A stretch of 64,000 nt of DNA from Morinoia aosen (GCA_030386875.1 CM059562.1:75512095-75576094), one strand, 5' to 3'. Positions 24,430 through 36,094 are shown, numbered from the stretch's first letter. The notes: generated from the letters alone by a model not told the origin. Translations and numbers: made by a program.

Positions 24430-24900
24430 AATACTCGGTATACGTTACTGATACAGCGTAAAGGTTACGGTGCATGACTTTTATGATTGGAATAGTCCTT
24501 TCAGTGCTTTTTTCAAGCTCTGTTTTTTTCAATTAAATTCACGCGAGGACACTGGTATACGTCCGGCATGTATCAGTGCTACCATCGAATCAGTGAATGA
24601 GCTTTTCTTGAGTAATTTTTCTCACTGATGGTATTCTTGAAATGATATCAGTCACCTATATAACATTAAAGTCTCGGTACACGGGCTATCATGAGTTGAT
24701 TAATCACTTTGGTGTTTTTTTCAGAAATTGCATTTTCCGATTTTTTTTCGATACCCATGTGAGAACATTGATGTACGTCCGATATGTACAGACCGACTGT
24801 ACATATTAGATTAAGATATTAGACCTGCACAGTGATTGTACTTTTCTTGAGTTATTTTACGATTAAGGAATTCGCTGATAGTTTTCTTTGACTGAAATCG
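24430..24900 (+). repeat. old tandem duplication, period about 220 bp
   Basis: The two halves share words such as CACTGGTATACGTCCGGCATG against CATTGATGTACGTCCGATATG and CTTTTCTTGAGT in the same order. The copies are strongly diverged. Confidence 0.45.
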
Positions 24901-25402
24901 AATCATTGCGGCGAAGAAGGTGTTATAATGTTGGTTTGAATGATTTAACTTTGTTTGCTAAAGAACAACATAATCAGTGATCCAAGCACAATCGAGTTAA
25001 TTTTTTCTCGAAGTGATAAGTCAAAGGCAACGTATTTTCATTACTGTTGGGTAAGTGAAATTATCTTTCACTTCAGAATCTTGATCTAATTCACGTTTTG
25101 GGGTTAAAAAATAGCACATTCTGGGAATAAAAGCTTTATTACCTACTGAAACTTTTAAATAAAATCTCTGAACACACTTCGCTATCCGAAGGCACAACTT
25201 CTAATTTTGATATTTCGATAAATAATGCGAACGAGAAAAAAAAGGATTCCTACAGATACGTTCAGCTAGAATCAAGAACGGAAATCCAAGATTCAATAAA
25301 TACAAACTTAACAACAACAAAACAGGAAATAAATAAATAGTACATTGAAGTCCGAAAACAACTAACAAAAGATTTGTAAGCATCATCACATATCCTGTGT
25401 TT

Positions 25403-25408
25403 TTTATT
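25403..25408 (-). terminator. candidate polyadenylation signal of the three-exon gene
   Basis: AATAAA on the minus strand, about 445 bases after the stop codon at 25853. It is the first clear hexamer downstream; another occurs near 25135. No cleavage site can be confirmed from sequence. Confidence 0.35.
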
Positions 25409-25852
25409 GGCACGAGAGAAGAGAAGAACCGCATGATGGAAGTCTGGTCGATATAAGTCAGAAAATATCAGTTTTTTTAAAGGTTTGGCTCATATACTTT
25501 TATGAATGCACGTAGCTCTAAAAAACCGAACGAAGCAACCAATTACCAAAACAAAAAACAATAAAAATAAATTTCAAACATCAAAATAATTTTTCGAGAG
25601 CAGTAAACCTATCAACAGAAACTATTATAGAACAGCAGAGGTTTAGATACCCATCAAATGTCATTTTACTGTCTTTCAAACCGAAAGTATTCAGCTCCCG
25701 ACAGCTTCACGAGAAGCTGCTCCTCAGGAAACCGATCATTGCGGCCGAGAGTGAGCTGGAGGTTCATGTACGAGTGTGAGAAGTATGTAGGTATCAGTCG
25801 AGTCTTGTTGTCCCGGTCGGTGAGGAGATGCAGTTGGAGGCACGAAACCAAT

Positions 25853-25913
25853 TTACTTCCTGGCAGCATTAGCGACTTCGTTCACGATCTCGAGGGCCTT
25901 CGAGCCGTCACAC
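25853..25913 (-). CDS. terminal exon 3 of the type II membrane protein gene
   Basis: The acceptor TTCGTTCGGCAG is followed on the minus strand by one base completing an Arg codon. Nineteen codons follow (CDGSKALEIV...NAARK) and a TAA at 25855-25853. Codons are strongly G/C-ending, unlike the surroundings. The exon supplies Cys898, the last of four ectodomain cysteines, and a short amphipathic, probably helical tail. Its first 19 bases and acceptor are duplicated six times upstream in the 74-bp array. Phase (1 base + codons) fits the donor of exon 2 exactly. Linked exons: 29179-29292 and 32715-35290. Confidence 0.75.
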
Positions 25914-26425
25914 CTGCCGAACGAAACACGTTAATTTTTTTACAAAAACGTATTCAGGTTATGTTGCTAGGCTTGGAGCCATCGCACCTGCCAAATAAAA
26001 CACGTTAACTTCTTCATAAAAACACATTCAGGTTATGTTGCTAGGCTTGGAGCCATCGCACCTGCCAAACAAAACACGTTAACTTCTTCATAAAAACACA
26101 TTCAGGTTATATTTCTAGGTTTTAAACAATCACACCTGCCAAACGAAACACGTTAACTTCTTCATAAAAACACATTCAGGTTATGTTTCTAGGTTTTAAA
26201 CAATCACATCTGCCAAACGAAACACGTTAACTTCTTCATAAAAACACATTCAGGTTATGTTTCTAGGTTTTAAATAATCACACCTGCCAAACAAAACACG
26301 TTAACTTCTTCATAAAAACACATTCAGGTTATGTTTCTAGGTTTTAAACAATCACACCTGCCAAACGAAACACGTTAATTTTTTACAAAAGCTCACATTC
26401 AGGTTATGATTCTAGGTTTTTGTTA
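25911..26425 (-). repeat. 74-bp tandem array, 7 units, each with a splice acceptor and mini-exon
   Basis: The motif CACCTGCC (plus strand) recurs at 25911, 25985, 26059, 26133, 26207, 26281 and 26355, exactly 74 bp apart (one unit reads CATCTGCC). On the minus strand each unit ends ...GTTTYGTTTGGCAG, an acceptor, then restarts the exon. The unit nearest the gene end is the real exon 3. In the six others the same phase reads Arg, then CDGSKPSNIT or CD(C/Y)LKPRNIT, then a TGA. Each unit also carries GTTAAC, a possible branch site, so every copy could serve as an alternative terminal exon that keeps the fourth cysteine. Confidence 0.85.
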
Positions 26426-27461
26426 CAAGCTAGTGGCTACTGGAGTGGTTCGTTGTTATTTTGGAACTTTTATACTTATGTGTTGAAAATTAAAGTTTCC
26501 TTTCCGATCATAAGTTTGCGCGACGACTACCTACCAACAGACGACACGTAATAGAGAACATTAACATAAATACAAAATCTCATTTTCGATAATCCTTTTT
26601 ATTTGAATAGTGATGTAAAAACGTAGTTTTGAACTTCAGTAATTGCATTATGGAAATGCGGCGCGATTCTTTCTCATCATCGTCTGAAATTGACCATAGT
26701 AGTGTCATGCCATTTTTGTGCCAAGTTAATGCAAGAGTCATGCCCTTAATTATTTTCACGTCTATCTTCACCAATTATTTTCAGTCAGTTGAAGAAAATG
26801 AATTTTATCTCATCCCATTCCATAACATGAATATCGTGCTACGATGAGAAATATCATCTTCCGATCAATGAGAAATTTAAAAAAATGCAATATCATTTTC
26901 CGATCAACACATTCTACGATTTCAAATTAGATTATCGAAAAATCTACGATCTCAATTTTCTGTTCTTATTGTTTCGTACGATAATCACCGAGAGTCACTT
27001 TTTCTAACACATCGTCAACTTTCTTGCCTCTAAGTAGAATCGAAATCCTCACATGACGCACGCGTTATATGGGTAACCTACTCCTGCAGTCGGCGGCAGG
27101 TACCAGAAGTTAGTTAAATAAGGCGTTCTTAAGTCAACACTGAGGGCTGGACTAACTGTGAGCGTAGCCAGCAACTGCCGCGCTGCAAACCTTCTAAGAC
27201 AACTCTAACGGACCTGCTTCGAACAGGATTTTTCGAGCCATTCCCTCTGTCGTAGCGGCGCAACTGGTAGCGTAAGCTCTTTTAAGCTAAATACGCGGTA
27301 GCACCTTACGTAGGAAAGTCTACTTTGAAAAATTTACGCACTACATCGTAAATTGCTTGAAAATCTAGCCCCAGATTTTTGATTAGGAATACGATGTTCC
27401 CGAGATGAAATGCTTTATTTACGCTAAAATATCTTGCACTAAGATGAAAAGGTCCTCGCAA
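26426..27461. other. intron 2 sequence of the three-exon gene
   Basis: AT-rich at first, with a GC-richer block at 27060-27300 that shows no open exon in the gene's phase. Confidence 0.5.
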
Positions 27462-27967
27462 TTAATGTCTTTGTCCGACCGAGGTAAATAAACTGAGGTA
27501 ATATAAAAAAGAGGAAAAGTGTTCAAATATGTTCTCATACTCGTTCAAGAGCAATTGATTTTGCTTCAAAAAATGACATGCTGACAATTTCTTCTTCAAC
27601 TTCATGAAAGATTTCAGTTGGACCCAAGTTGCGTGTTCCCAGTCATGATCAAACAAATTGAAGACTTGCGCGTGCTTTCTGACGTTGTTTCTCCGAAGCG
27701 AAACACAACAAACCAGAGCATTCTCTTGAGATCTTAAGTCAGCACCGTAAAGTGCGATGGTAGTGAACATACAGAGCTTCATACAGAGCTTAAAACCAGC
27801 AAACGTATCAGTACAGCACAGTCGCACACTACGTCTTGTGTTGCTGTACTTTTTCACTTGACAATCTTGAATCATAGAGGCCAAAATATTTAGCCCGAAT
27901 TTACAACAATCATGAGTATTGGAAGTGTCTTCATCTCGGCATGCAAGCCTTCGAGAACTCGTCACCT
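27462..27967 (-). CDS. 167-codon open frame nested in intron 2, uncertain
   Basis: On the minus strand TTTTTTGCACCAG, a good acceptor, is followed at 27967 by two bases and an open frame of 167 codons ending at 27462. AATAAA lies at 27414-27419, just after the stop. The apparent start is GTG; the first in-frame ATG is about 30 codons in, so it could only be a terminal exon. The translation is Cys- and Lys-rich with no recognised domain. A frame this long is unusual for AT-rich DNA but can occur by chance in 64 kb. If used, it would be an alternative 3' end of the surrounding gene or a nested gene; its entry phase (2 bases) does not fit exon 2, which needs 1. Confidence 0.2.
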
Positions 27968-28448
27968 CTGGTGCAAAAAACGGCTGCTTTTCCGAATAAA
28001 AAACGGCTAGAATCTTGCCTACCGCGGCACAGAAACTACCTAAAAACGTCTAATTTTTAACTGGGTGTGACCTCAATCTCGGCAATATTTGCATGAAATT
28101 TTACATCTAGTCGTATTGTAAAATGTTTTAGCAGAAATTAAAATCATTTTCGAACTCAACCATAATGTTGTTTTTCATTTAGAGTATATTATATTAATTA
28201 CCCGTTTTACACCTAGAGAAGCGTAATCATATTTCCTTTAATATGCGTAACGAACCTTCTCGGTTGTAACCTTATCTTAATCTTCAGGAAGCATAGTATT
28301 TAGATCATGACTACTAAGAGCGTTATTGATGGTATTGTTCTTAGTTTCTCTTTGTTCGAAAAGTGCAGAATTATACTCTACCATTTGCAAGTCATAGATT
28401 CTACCGCTATACCGGCAAGATCAGCTACTGTACAATTCGCATCTGCTG

Positions 28449-29176
28449 CCACACGTCCCACACCAGCCAGATCTACCTTCACACCCGCCACATCTACCAC
28501 CACCACCCGGATCACAGTTATCACCACACCAGCCACATCCACCCACACAAGCCACATCCACCCCCACCCCAGCCACATCCACCCAACACCAGCTACATCC
28601 ACCACCCAACACCAGTTACATCCACCACCCAACACCGCCACCCCCAGCCATATCCACCCCCACACCAGCCCCATCCACCCAACACCAGCTACATCCACCA
28701 CCCCACACCACCACACCAGCCACATCCACCCACACAAGCCACATCGACCCACACAAGCCACATCCACCCACACAAGCCACTTCCACCCCGCCACACCACC
28801 ACATACACCGCCGCCACACCGCCACATACACCATCGCCACACCGCCACACCAGCCAGATCCATTACCCCTACACCGCCACACCAGCCACATCCCCCACAC
28901 CGCCACATCAACCCTCACACCAGCCACATCCACCACACCGCCACATCCACCCTCACACCAGCCACATCCCCCCCCCACCGGCCACATCCACCCCCAAAAC
29001 AGCTATATTCACCCTCACATCAGCCACATCCATTACCCCTACACCGCCACACCAGCCACATCCACCCACACCAGCCACATCCATGCACACAAGCCACATC
29101 CACCGCCACACCAGCCACATCCCCCGCCACACCAGCCCCACCCACCGCCACACCAGCCACATCCACCACCCCACAC
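28449..29176. repeat. CA-rich minisatellite in intron 2
   Basis: About 730 bp built from CCAGCCACATCCACC and CCGCCACA words with a unit near 19 bp and frequent length changes. It is long-open in several frames on both strands (His/Pro/Thr-rich on plus, Gly/Val/Trp-rich on minus), which is a property of the repeat. On the minus (sense) strand it is G/T-rich and begins immediately beside the donor of exon 2. Confidence 0.93.
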
Positions 29177-29178
29177 AC

Positions 29179-29292
29179 CTGGGGAACATGGAGTCACAAT
29201 GGAGAGGCTCCCAGTCGGTGAGGGCTCGCCACACGCCGGAGACCGTGTCCGTCTCGCGACCCTCCTTGTCTGTCAGAACCTTGAGCCCGACG
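29179..29292 (-). CDS. exon 2 of the type II membrane protein gene
   Basis: The minus strand shows TTATTTTCTCTCGCCAG before 29292 and CCCCAG|GTGTGT after 29179, textbook acceptor and donor. The 114 bases are entered with one base (completing Ser859 with AG from exon 1) and left with two (AG of Arg897), so phases match both neighbours. The 37 full codons read VGLKVLTDKEGRE, then TDTVSGVWRAL, then TDWEPLHCDSMFP, with strongly G/C-ending codons against an AT-rich background. It contributes Cys891. No other frame is open with comparable composition. This exon would be missed by length filters on open frames. Confidence 0.8.
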
Positions 29293-29885
29293 CTGGCGAG
29301 AGAAAATAACATTCGTTATGGGATGGTGCCAGAGAAAAAATTTCCAGAAAGAAATTTACAGGTACGATAGGAATTTAAAAACAGGTTAGGGATTTAGAAA
29401 TATAAGAAAAATGTACAAACGCTTTATATACATACATCACAGAAATGTACAAAAGAAATTGAAGTGTTCCTTGACGTACAATTTATGAACTCTAGTTTGC
29501 AGAAGTTTTGATTGAAAATTTTAAGTAAAAAGTACTTTAAAAATCGCAGTTCTATTCCCGATGTTCACACTTCGTACAGTGGTGAAAAGATAAAAAAATG
29601 ACTACGTCAAAACTTAGGTCAACTATTACGCAAAAGAATATGATAGTTACAGAACACCGTCACTTAGTTTGACGAAACTTTTGCGCAATAATAATGAGAT
29701 AAGTGTTGAGGACAATTCATGAATTTAAAACAGCTCAATTTGGGGATAATTCATTAATTTAGCAATCCAACTCGTCTTTGAAACAAAATTGCATAAGATA
29801 CATTCGAGTCAAGGGAGAAAGAGTGGCGTATTTTTTATCGAATGTTGTTCTCTATCGATATCCACCCAATTCCTCCTCTGAATTG

Positions 29886-29906
29886 CCCCCCCCCCCCCCC
29901 CCCCCC
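29886..29906 (+). repeat. poly-C tract of 21 bases
   Basis: An uninterrupted C21 run inside intron 1; the sense (minus) strand is G21, prone to G-quadruplex formation and to length errors in sequencing. Confidence 0.95.
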
Positions 29907-32714
29907 AACTCCTTTGCGAATCCCAAAAAATAGGAGGGAATAGGATTTCAAGGTTGCAAAATGACGTTCATTCCATATTCTTTTTTCAAGAGTTTTGACG
30001 TAATGAGTGAATTGCTCACTAAGTTCAACAACAAAAAATACCGGAACACTGCTGTTATTTCCTTTAGAACAGAACAGAAATACTATTAAACTAAAGAAGT
30101 GTAGGTGAAAAGCGCGAGTTCAGTCACAGTTGGAGTAATCAATTAAAGTTACCCTGAAGTTAAGCAGTAGTTCACTGATGCGATACGCAAGAACGTACAA
30201 GAAAATCCCTATTTTTGTACCCGATTAAAATGGACATGTATTTTTCAAGCCCATTTAGAAACTTTTCCAAGTCTAGGCGTCTTAAAATGAAACTGTACTG
30301 ATGATAAAAAAACATCATCAATAAATCTTGCACGAAATAATGTATTTTAGATACCAAAAGAAGTTCAAATACTCGAGAACTGTGGAAGCTCTTTGTCTGC
30401 ACCACGTACTATAATAGAAAGCGTAAACCTCCACCACGATCATTTGAATGGAACACAACGAAGATGGTCATCTCCGTACAGCTTTCTCTCGTACGCACTT
30501 CGGGATCACAAGGGATGAAAGATTTCTCCCCGTCTTGAAGAACTTTCACGCATGGAGGACATACTGTCCTATAAGGGCAGGTTTAAATGCGCGATAGGTT
30601 TTGAAAGCGGAAAACCCAACTCGCAAACGCAGCCGATAACGTTTACGCATCGCTTCGTAGATGTTTGCTCGGGTGTTGAGCTTTGAAGAGAAAGGATCAC
30701 CGGAATCCACGTGATGCAAGAGTTGGTAAACATTTAGATTGGGCCAATAGAAAAGTATTTGTGAATGAGCACCAACTGTTGACGAGTTTCATCGGGAACC
30801 GATTTGTCATTTTTGCAACTCTACATGTTTACATTCACCTCGGCGCGACTGGAGACTTGAAATTTCAACGAAAAATGCAATTTCCGATGAAAAAGCAAAA
30901 TATTATCGATGTTTTTCAAAAATAAGGCAACAAAGCAGAGTTTTAAAATTTACAAGATGATAGTGAATTTAGTACACACATATTTGTTGTCACTTTACAA
31001 TCGTTTCCCCATATTCCTTTAATGTACACTTTGATATTCTAGTTTCACGAGCGATACGACCCTAGCTAAATTCTCTTACGGTAAGTTATTTCAACTGGAT
31101 TCCTAATGTTTTTGGTGAACAAGATGAAGTTTTTCCCGCATGACAGGCAAAAATATGTTAAATACAATCAGTAATATGGTTTGAAGAAAATTTAAATTAA
31201 ATCCAGGCTTTACATATTGAGAAATTTCTTGCTTTTGTGCTCCTCCGTCATGTTTTAGCCTTATTATTGCAGACTTATAAAAATTGAATATGCCGCTGAT
31301 CAATACCGCGTATGTTTTGCTCTCCGAAGCTCCGAAAATTTTCCTATAATAAAGCCATCTGTGCCATTCAAACGAGCAAGCACCAGCCACTAGACAACAG
31401 TACCAGAGATCTATAAACATCTCCAGCTTTCATCCTTCAAATGCAAGGAGTTTTCAAGCATAGACATCAACCGCACGCCAACCAACGGTGTCACTGGGAG
31501 GTAGGTAATGTTACACTAGCGCAGCGTTATCGCATGTCTCTCACGGAGCCGAAGGAGGCACGCGACTGGACGACGCTTCGTGGTGGTCCACGCTACACAA
31601 GCTAGTTTCCTACACGGTAAGTTGACTTCGTTTGTCCCAATTGTATGTGGGACGTCCGGACGGTGAGAAGCGCACCAAAAACGACAGGAAATCTACGGTT
31701 CAGTTTATGTGAGACGTAGCCAGTTGGCAGTATTGGTGTTTGACGGCACGGGTTTTAGGTAGCAACCCGAGAATGGGACACTCGGTTCTACTCGTATTCT
31801 ATTCTTATTCTCTTCATTTGATTATATTATATTTTGTCATGCTTCGTATGTTTTGTCGCTTACTCGTAACTTCATGATTTTTTAATCGATTAACCCGAAG
31901 TATTCAATTCATTAAAGTTTTATCTAATAACCTTCAAATCTTCCTTACAACTGAGTGAGCCTCAAGTGAAGTCATCGAAGCCAGCAAGGATAAATTTCAA
32001 AAGTAAAAACTTATCATAGAAAATTCAGACCATGTTTGCCAAATATTTTTTATGGCTGCGGTGTACTGCGTACTTATAGATAAATTTGTATGAGTAACGG
32101 GAGGTGATTCAGTATTTATTGGTCTAAAAAAAGCTACCCCCATCTTTATCTTCTTCCATTCATTTGAATATGAGGCCATTTTTTGATTGGTTCCCTTTTC
32201 TCTTGTGACAGGTCGATGGACAAAAATAATACTCCCCCCAAATTAATTCCCAAAACTAGTTCATCGGATATAGTTCGGCATAGTTGAAGCCCATAAGAAG
32301 TCCGTCTTAAAAAACAGTCCGTTAAATCCATACCGTAATTTCTCTTTCTTCACTTCAAAATGAAGTAAAAAAAATGCTGGCTTAACGTACCCTCCAATTT
32401 GAGCACCAATTTGTGGCACCAGAAATGATCGGTATATACAAACGTGTTAAGCTCGCCAGCATCGAGGTCACGCAAGAGCATCCACATAACGGGTGTTGAG
32501 AAAAAGTGGTTGGGCTGAATACTGGAACAGGTTTTACTTTTAATGTTGCTCTACAAACTAAGTTCTTCTTCAGACCCTACCAGTCAGCGAACAAACACTG
32601 AAATCCAGTTCGTCGCAACCATGCATTAATGTGAGACTGGGGAGGATTTATTATGATACGTACAATGCGGTGGAGTTTAGTTCATGAAGCAGATTATCAT
32701 GAAGCATAACTCAC
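29907..32714. other. intron 1 sequence of the three-exon gene
   Basis: No exon in compatible phase was found. A 105-codon minus frame at 31103-31420 is AT-rich and unsupported. A GC-richer stretch at 31440-31620 shows no exon signals. Confidence 0.5.
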
Positions 32715-35290
32715 CTCTTCAAATTGGAGGCTACAGCGTTCCATCCGATATCACGAGAATTGGAGTCAAGGTCTTTGCAATAGAGGAGCATGAGGCAATC
32801 GAACGCGTAATCATACTGCAAATAAGCACTGCCAAAATTAAGCAATGTCTTAAGAGCCGGAATGACATATGATGTGTGTCCTTCAAAATGTGATACTGGA
32901 GTTGAGTCAATGCTTTCTTCTCGCGCCATCTTTGTGGAATCCTGCGTTGTTTCTACGTCAGAAATTTCTGATCCATCTTCGACAGTAGTAGGTTTGTCAA
33001 TAATGGAAGTGCTACTTTCTGAGAACTGATCTAGCTCACCGTCTCGAATTAAGGCAACTTTTCGTGACAAGTCTGACAAATCTTCCCCAGATAACGTTCC
33101 AATCTTTTCGAAAACGAACTTCCAAAAATCAAGAAATGTGTATGTTAAAGAGTAAAGTTCAAACGCACTCAAAGGTTGTCTTTCGTTTTTTGAAACAATG
33201 CCACTGTATCTATCCAATGATTGGGCAAGAAGCGCCCTCATTTTCCTGGAAACATTGCCAAATGCAGAGGAATCCTTCAACAGGTTTCCCAACAACTCAC
33301 CGGTCGACTGAGCATCGCCAGTCTTGGAAGAGCGCGCAAAAGGCACAAGTGACGATGCTGCTTTGTACATCCGACGGAGAGTGCCGGCAAATCCGCCAGG
33401 TTCTGCTTCTTTGGGCTCAAATTGAGGTCGTCGCCCAACTTCAATTGGCACACCCATACGTAGCAGGTTGGTCTGGTTTCGAGCTATATCGAACGACACA
33501 GGATGTCTAGGATTACGCAAAGGGAATGAATGTGACATGGCTTGCATGATCGACTCACGTGAGTGGAGAAAAGGTGCTGGTCCTCTTCTTACAGAAAACG
33601 TGCCCGAATTTTGTTGCGTAATTCTAGGTCTGAAACCAGCTGCGATATGAGCTCGTCTAATTTGTGGTATCTGATGGACTGTCCCGGGAACCGATAGTTG
33701 GCCGCCACTAGGAATTTGTCGAGGGAAAAGTGGAACTTCTGAGAGCCCAGGTAGGTGAGGTGAATGCTCCTGCGGTCTTTCTAAATTCAATCTCCTAGCG
33801 AAAGAATCGGGAATTCCTCCAGATCGATGATTACTGTCACCAATAAATCTAGTGAACCCAGGATCTCTTCCAGAGATGTCATCAAAGATAATTTGAGATG
33901 CATCATATCTTTTCATGAACACTTCGCGATGAGGGTCCGCTTCATCGCGAGGTTCATGCGTAAGGTCAAATTTGTGTTCTGCGACAGGAATTAAAGGGAT
34001 TTCGTGTCCTTCCTCCCCTTCTTGGGAAATCTTGTATTCATAATCTGGCTGAGCACCTACTTCAGAGAAGCTATCTAAGTGGTCGTTAAAAGGCGCCACA
34101 TCTTCTACCGAAAAGTGATGATCTGCATCAGTCGGACTGGTATGGTGAGACGATGGAAAACGATCGAGTGGTCTATTTTCGTTAACAAGTCGGTGATCAG
34201 GAAGTCCTTCATCTTCGTGTAGTACTTTCCGACCAATTTCACTTGAAGGCATAAATTCTGACGGTTTGAAAGACGCTGGATCATACTCACTCTCATCGAA
34301 GACAACAGATTCTTGTACCTCCGCTTTACTCCCAGGCAGTAAAGCTTGGTCGTCATTCAAAGGCGATGTTCTTTCCGAGAAAATATGTTCCCTTTCGATC
34401 TTTGATTCTCCACGCTCATGTGATGGAATATCAGTTTTGCGGGAGTCGTGTGAGCGCGCGAGCTCAACACTCTCCTCATTTTGTTGAATAGTTCTGTGAG
34501 ACTTCTCGTTATCCTCAGAAAATCCCGATGGAGGGTTGACCAAAGTTTCGTGCAATAAACTATATTCCACGGCTGCATCATTAGGATAATAATATTCGTA
34601 TTCAATGTATTGATCTTCCGGGGGAGAAAATGTTTCAACTGAAGGCTCCTCAGTACGAGGCCGCGGTTGAACGGCTTGGAAATGTCCAAGGGCTTCTTCT
34701 ACCTCTTCAGAAGTATTAAGAAAGAGCTTTTCACTTAACTTGGTAATTTTTTCAACTTCTGTATGTGTGGGATCAATGTTTGAAGTCTTTTCAAGCATAT
34801 CCATGAGAGAGATTGTAACCATACCGTCTGAACTTGTTTCGTTAGAGAACAATTCCATGTTTGGAGTTTTACTCCAAGGCCAGACAAACTCCCCGCTTTC
34901 TCTCGATCCAACAATTATCCAGAGGCCTAAAAGTAACATAGCCGTGAGTAAGATAATAATGCCAGCGACTATGGAACAGATCACTTTAATGCCCTTGATT
35001 CTGTAAACCATTCCTCTGTAAAGAATGTTTACTTTCATTTCCTTATCGGTTGCTGGTGAAGAACTTCTATCACTCACAGAACCTTCATGTTGAATGCCCT
35101 CGATGTCGTCAGTGTACGTGGGGTCCTCGGATGTTATTTGACCGCTCTTCTTCATTGACTCCTTCCAATTCGTTCTTTTGTGGTCGTTCTCATCGTTGGA
35201 CAGATAGTTGTCATCGTTTGACCGGCGGTCGGACTTACAGTTCTCGTTTATAAGCGTTTTACGAGTCATGTTTCTATCGCACCTAAACAT
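32715..35290 (-). CDS. exon 1 of a 916-residue type II membrane protein, function unknown
   Basis: The frame begins at ATG 35290, the first ATG after an in-frame TAG. An ATG at 35269 has better context and could also serve. Residues 1-102 are hydrophilic and would be cytoplasmic. A single membrane segment follows at about 103-127 (ICSIVAGIIILLTAMLLLGL). Basic residues just before it (YRIKGIK) and the lack of a signal peptide predict N-in/C-out. The ectodomain to about residue 690 is low-complexity, rich in Glu, Asp, Ser, Pro and His, probably disordered, with N-glycosylation motifs (NET, NTS, NQT, NVS). A more ordered part follows (LSAFELYSLTYTFLDFWKF). Then comes DCLMLLYC with Cys832 and Cys838, the only ectodomain cysteines in this exon. 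The exon does not end at its apparent stop: ATTTGAAGAG|GTGAGT is a consensus donor, and exons 29179-29292 and 25853-25913 continue in phase, giving 2,751 bases of CDS. I do not recognise the family. The late paired-cysteine layout recalls uncharacterised arthropod surface proteins, but that is inference. Confidence 0.9.
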
Positions 35291-35558
35291 TATGGGCAAA
35301 ACGCAAAACTATAAGCACCTCTGTAATTGTGGAAGGTCAAAGTTGGATTGTTATAAAATAGAAAAAATCCACTTCTCGAGAAAGTATCTTCTGGAAGAAT
35401 ACTTCTACAACGAGCCGGTTCTAAAGTTTTATCGTATCGATTCCTCTCCGTTGATTTCAACTAAAATTTACGTTTAATGCCCTCACACAGAATAAGTCCA
35501 TCGTTGAATTTCGAAAACACGTACTACATACACCAACACACGGCCGCCTCGCGACTGC

Positions 35559-35564
35559 GACTGA
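35559..35564 (-). promoter_or_regulatory. candidate initiator (TCAGTC) of the three-exon gene
   Basis: On the minus strand TCAGTCGCAGTCGCGAGGCG, an arthropod-type TCAGT initiator in a local GC-rich block (35530-35660), lies about 270 bases before the start codon. No TATA box is obvious at the expected distance. It would give an unspliced 5' UTR. Confidence 0.35.
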
Positions 35565-35626
35565 GATCAGCACCACACTTGCCGCACGAAGAAAGTTGAG
35601 TGAGCGCTAGCTAGCGGTTCTACCCC

Positions 35627-35808
35627 TCAGCGATACGGTCCGCTTCCCTGCATAACTGTTCCCACTCGACACACTTTTGTGACGCTCAGAAAAACACCTC
35701 TGTGTGTGGTAAAACGATCTTGTGCTTGGTAGTATTCAACCGTAGCTTCATCCGTAAGGCAAGAAAAGCCGGTGGTAATTAAATTGTATTTATCCGGTGA
35801 TATAAACA
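35627..35808 (-). other. open stretch upstream of the gene, uncertain
   Basis: A minus frame of about 60 codons looks mildly protein-like (TDEATVEYYQAQDRF) and ends at TGA 35627. There is no ATG and no convincing acceptor in a useful phase. It could be part of a neighbouring terminal exon or promoter-proximal sequence. Confidence 0.15.
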
Positions 35809-36094
35809 AACTACACGATCATAGTAACACATGTGGGTGAATAAATATCATCACATGTGAGCGATTGTAATGCCTCGTAATCTTGGAATTTTTAAAATAA
35901 TTGAAGTCTAAGAGAAAAATTAAATAATGAGGATAAACTACATGTAGCCTTGACGAGAATTTAGATGAGCATTCGCTTTAGGAACTGTTAAGTTCTGGCA
36001 GTTTACATATACACACAAATATCGCATTTTGGCGTAATATAAGTATAAAAAAAATCAATGTGGGTGAAGTGATTACCATTAGAAATCTCGCTAC

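Noticed and set aside
25911..26425. CRISPR array
   Set aside because: The units are contiguous 74-bp tandem copies with no unique spacers, in eukaryotic intron context.
28307..29370. Long His/Pro/Thr-rich plus frames and Gly/Val/Trp-rich minus frames
   Set aside because: They are generated by the CA-rich minisatellite; the real coding piece in this region is the short exon 29179-29292 in another context.
31103..31420. 105-codon minus frame in intron 1 resembling a hydrophobic receptor piece
   Set aside because: AT-driven Phe/Leu/Ile content, no exon signals in a usable phase, no family recognised.
32711..32715. TGA at 32713-32711 as the true stop of the long exon
   Set aside because: It lies inside a consensus GTGAGT donor, and two downstream exons continue in phase and complete the cysteine pairs.
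35291..35299. Start of the long gene at a TTG codon at 35299
   Set aside because: Eukaryotic initiation at TTG is not expected; ATG at 35290 is the first after the in-frame stop.
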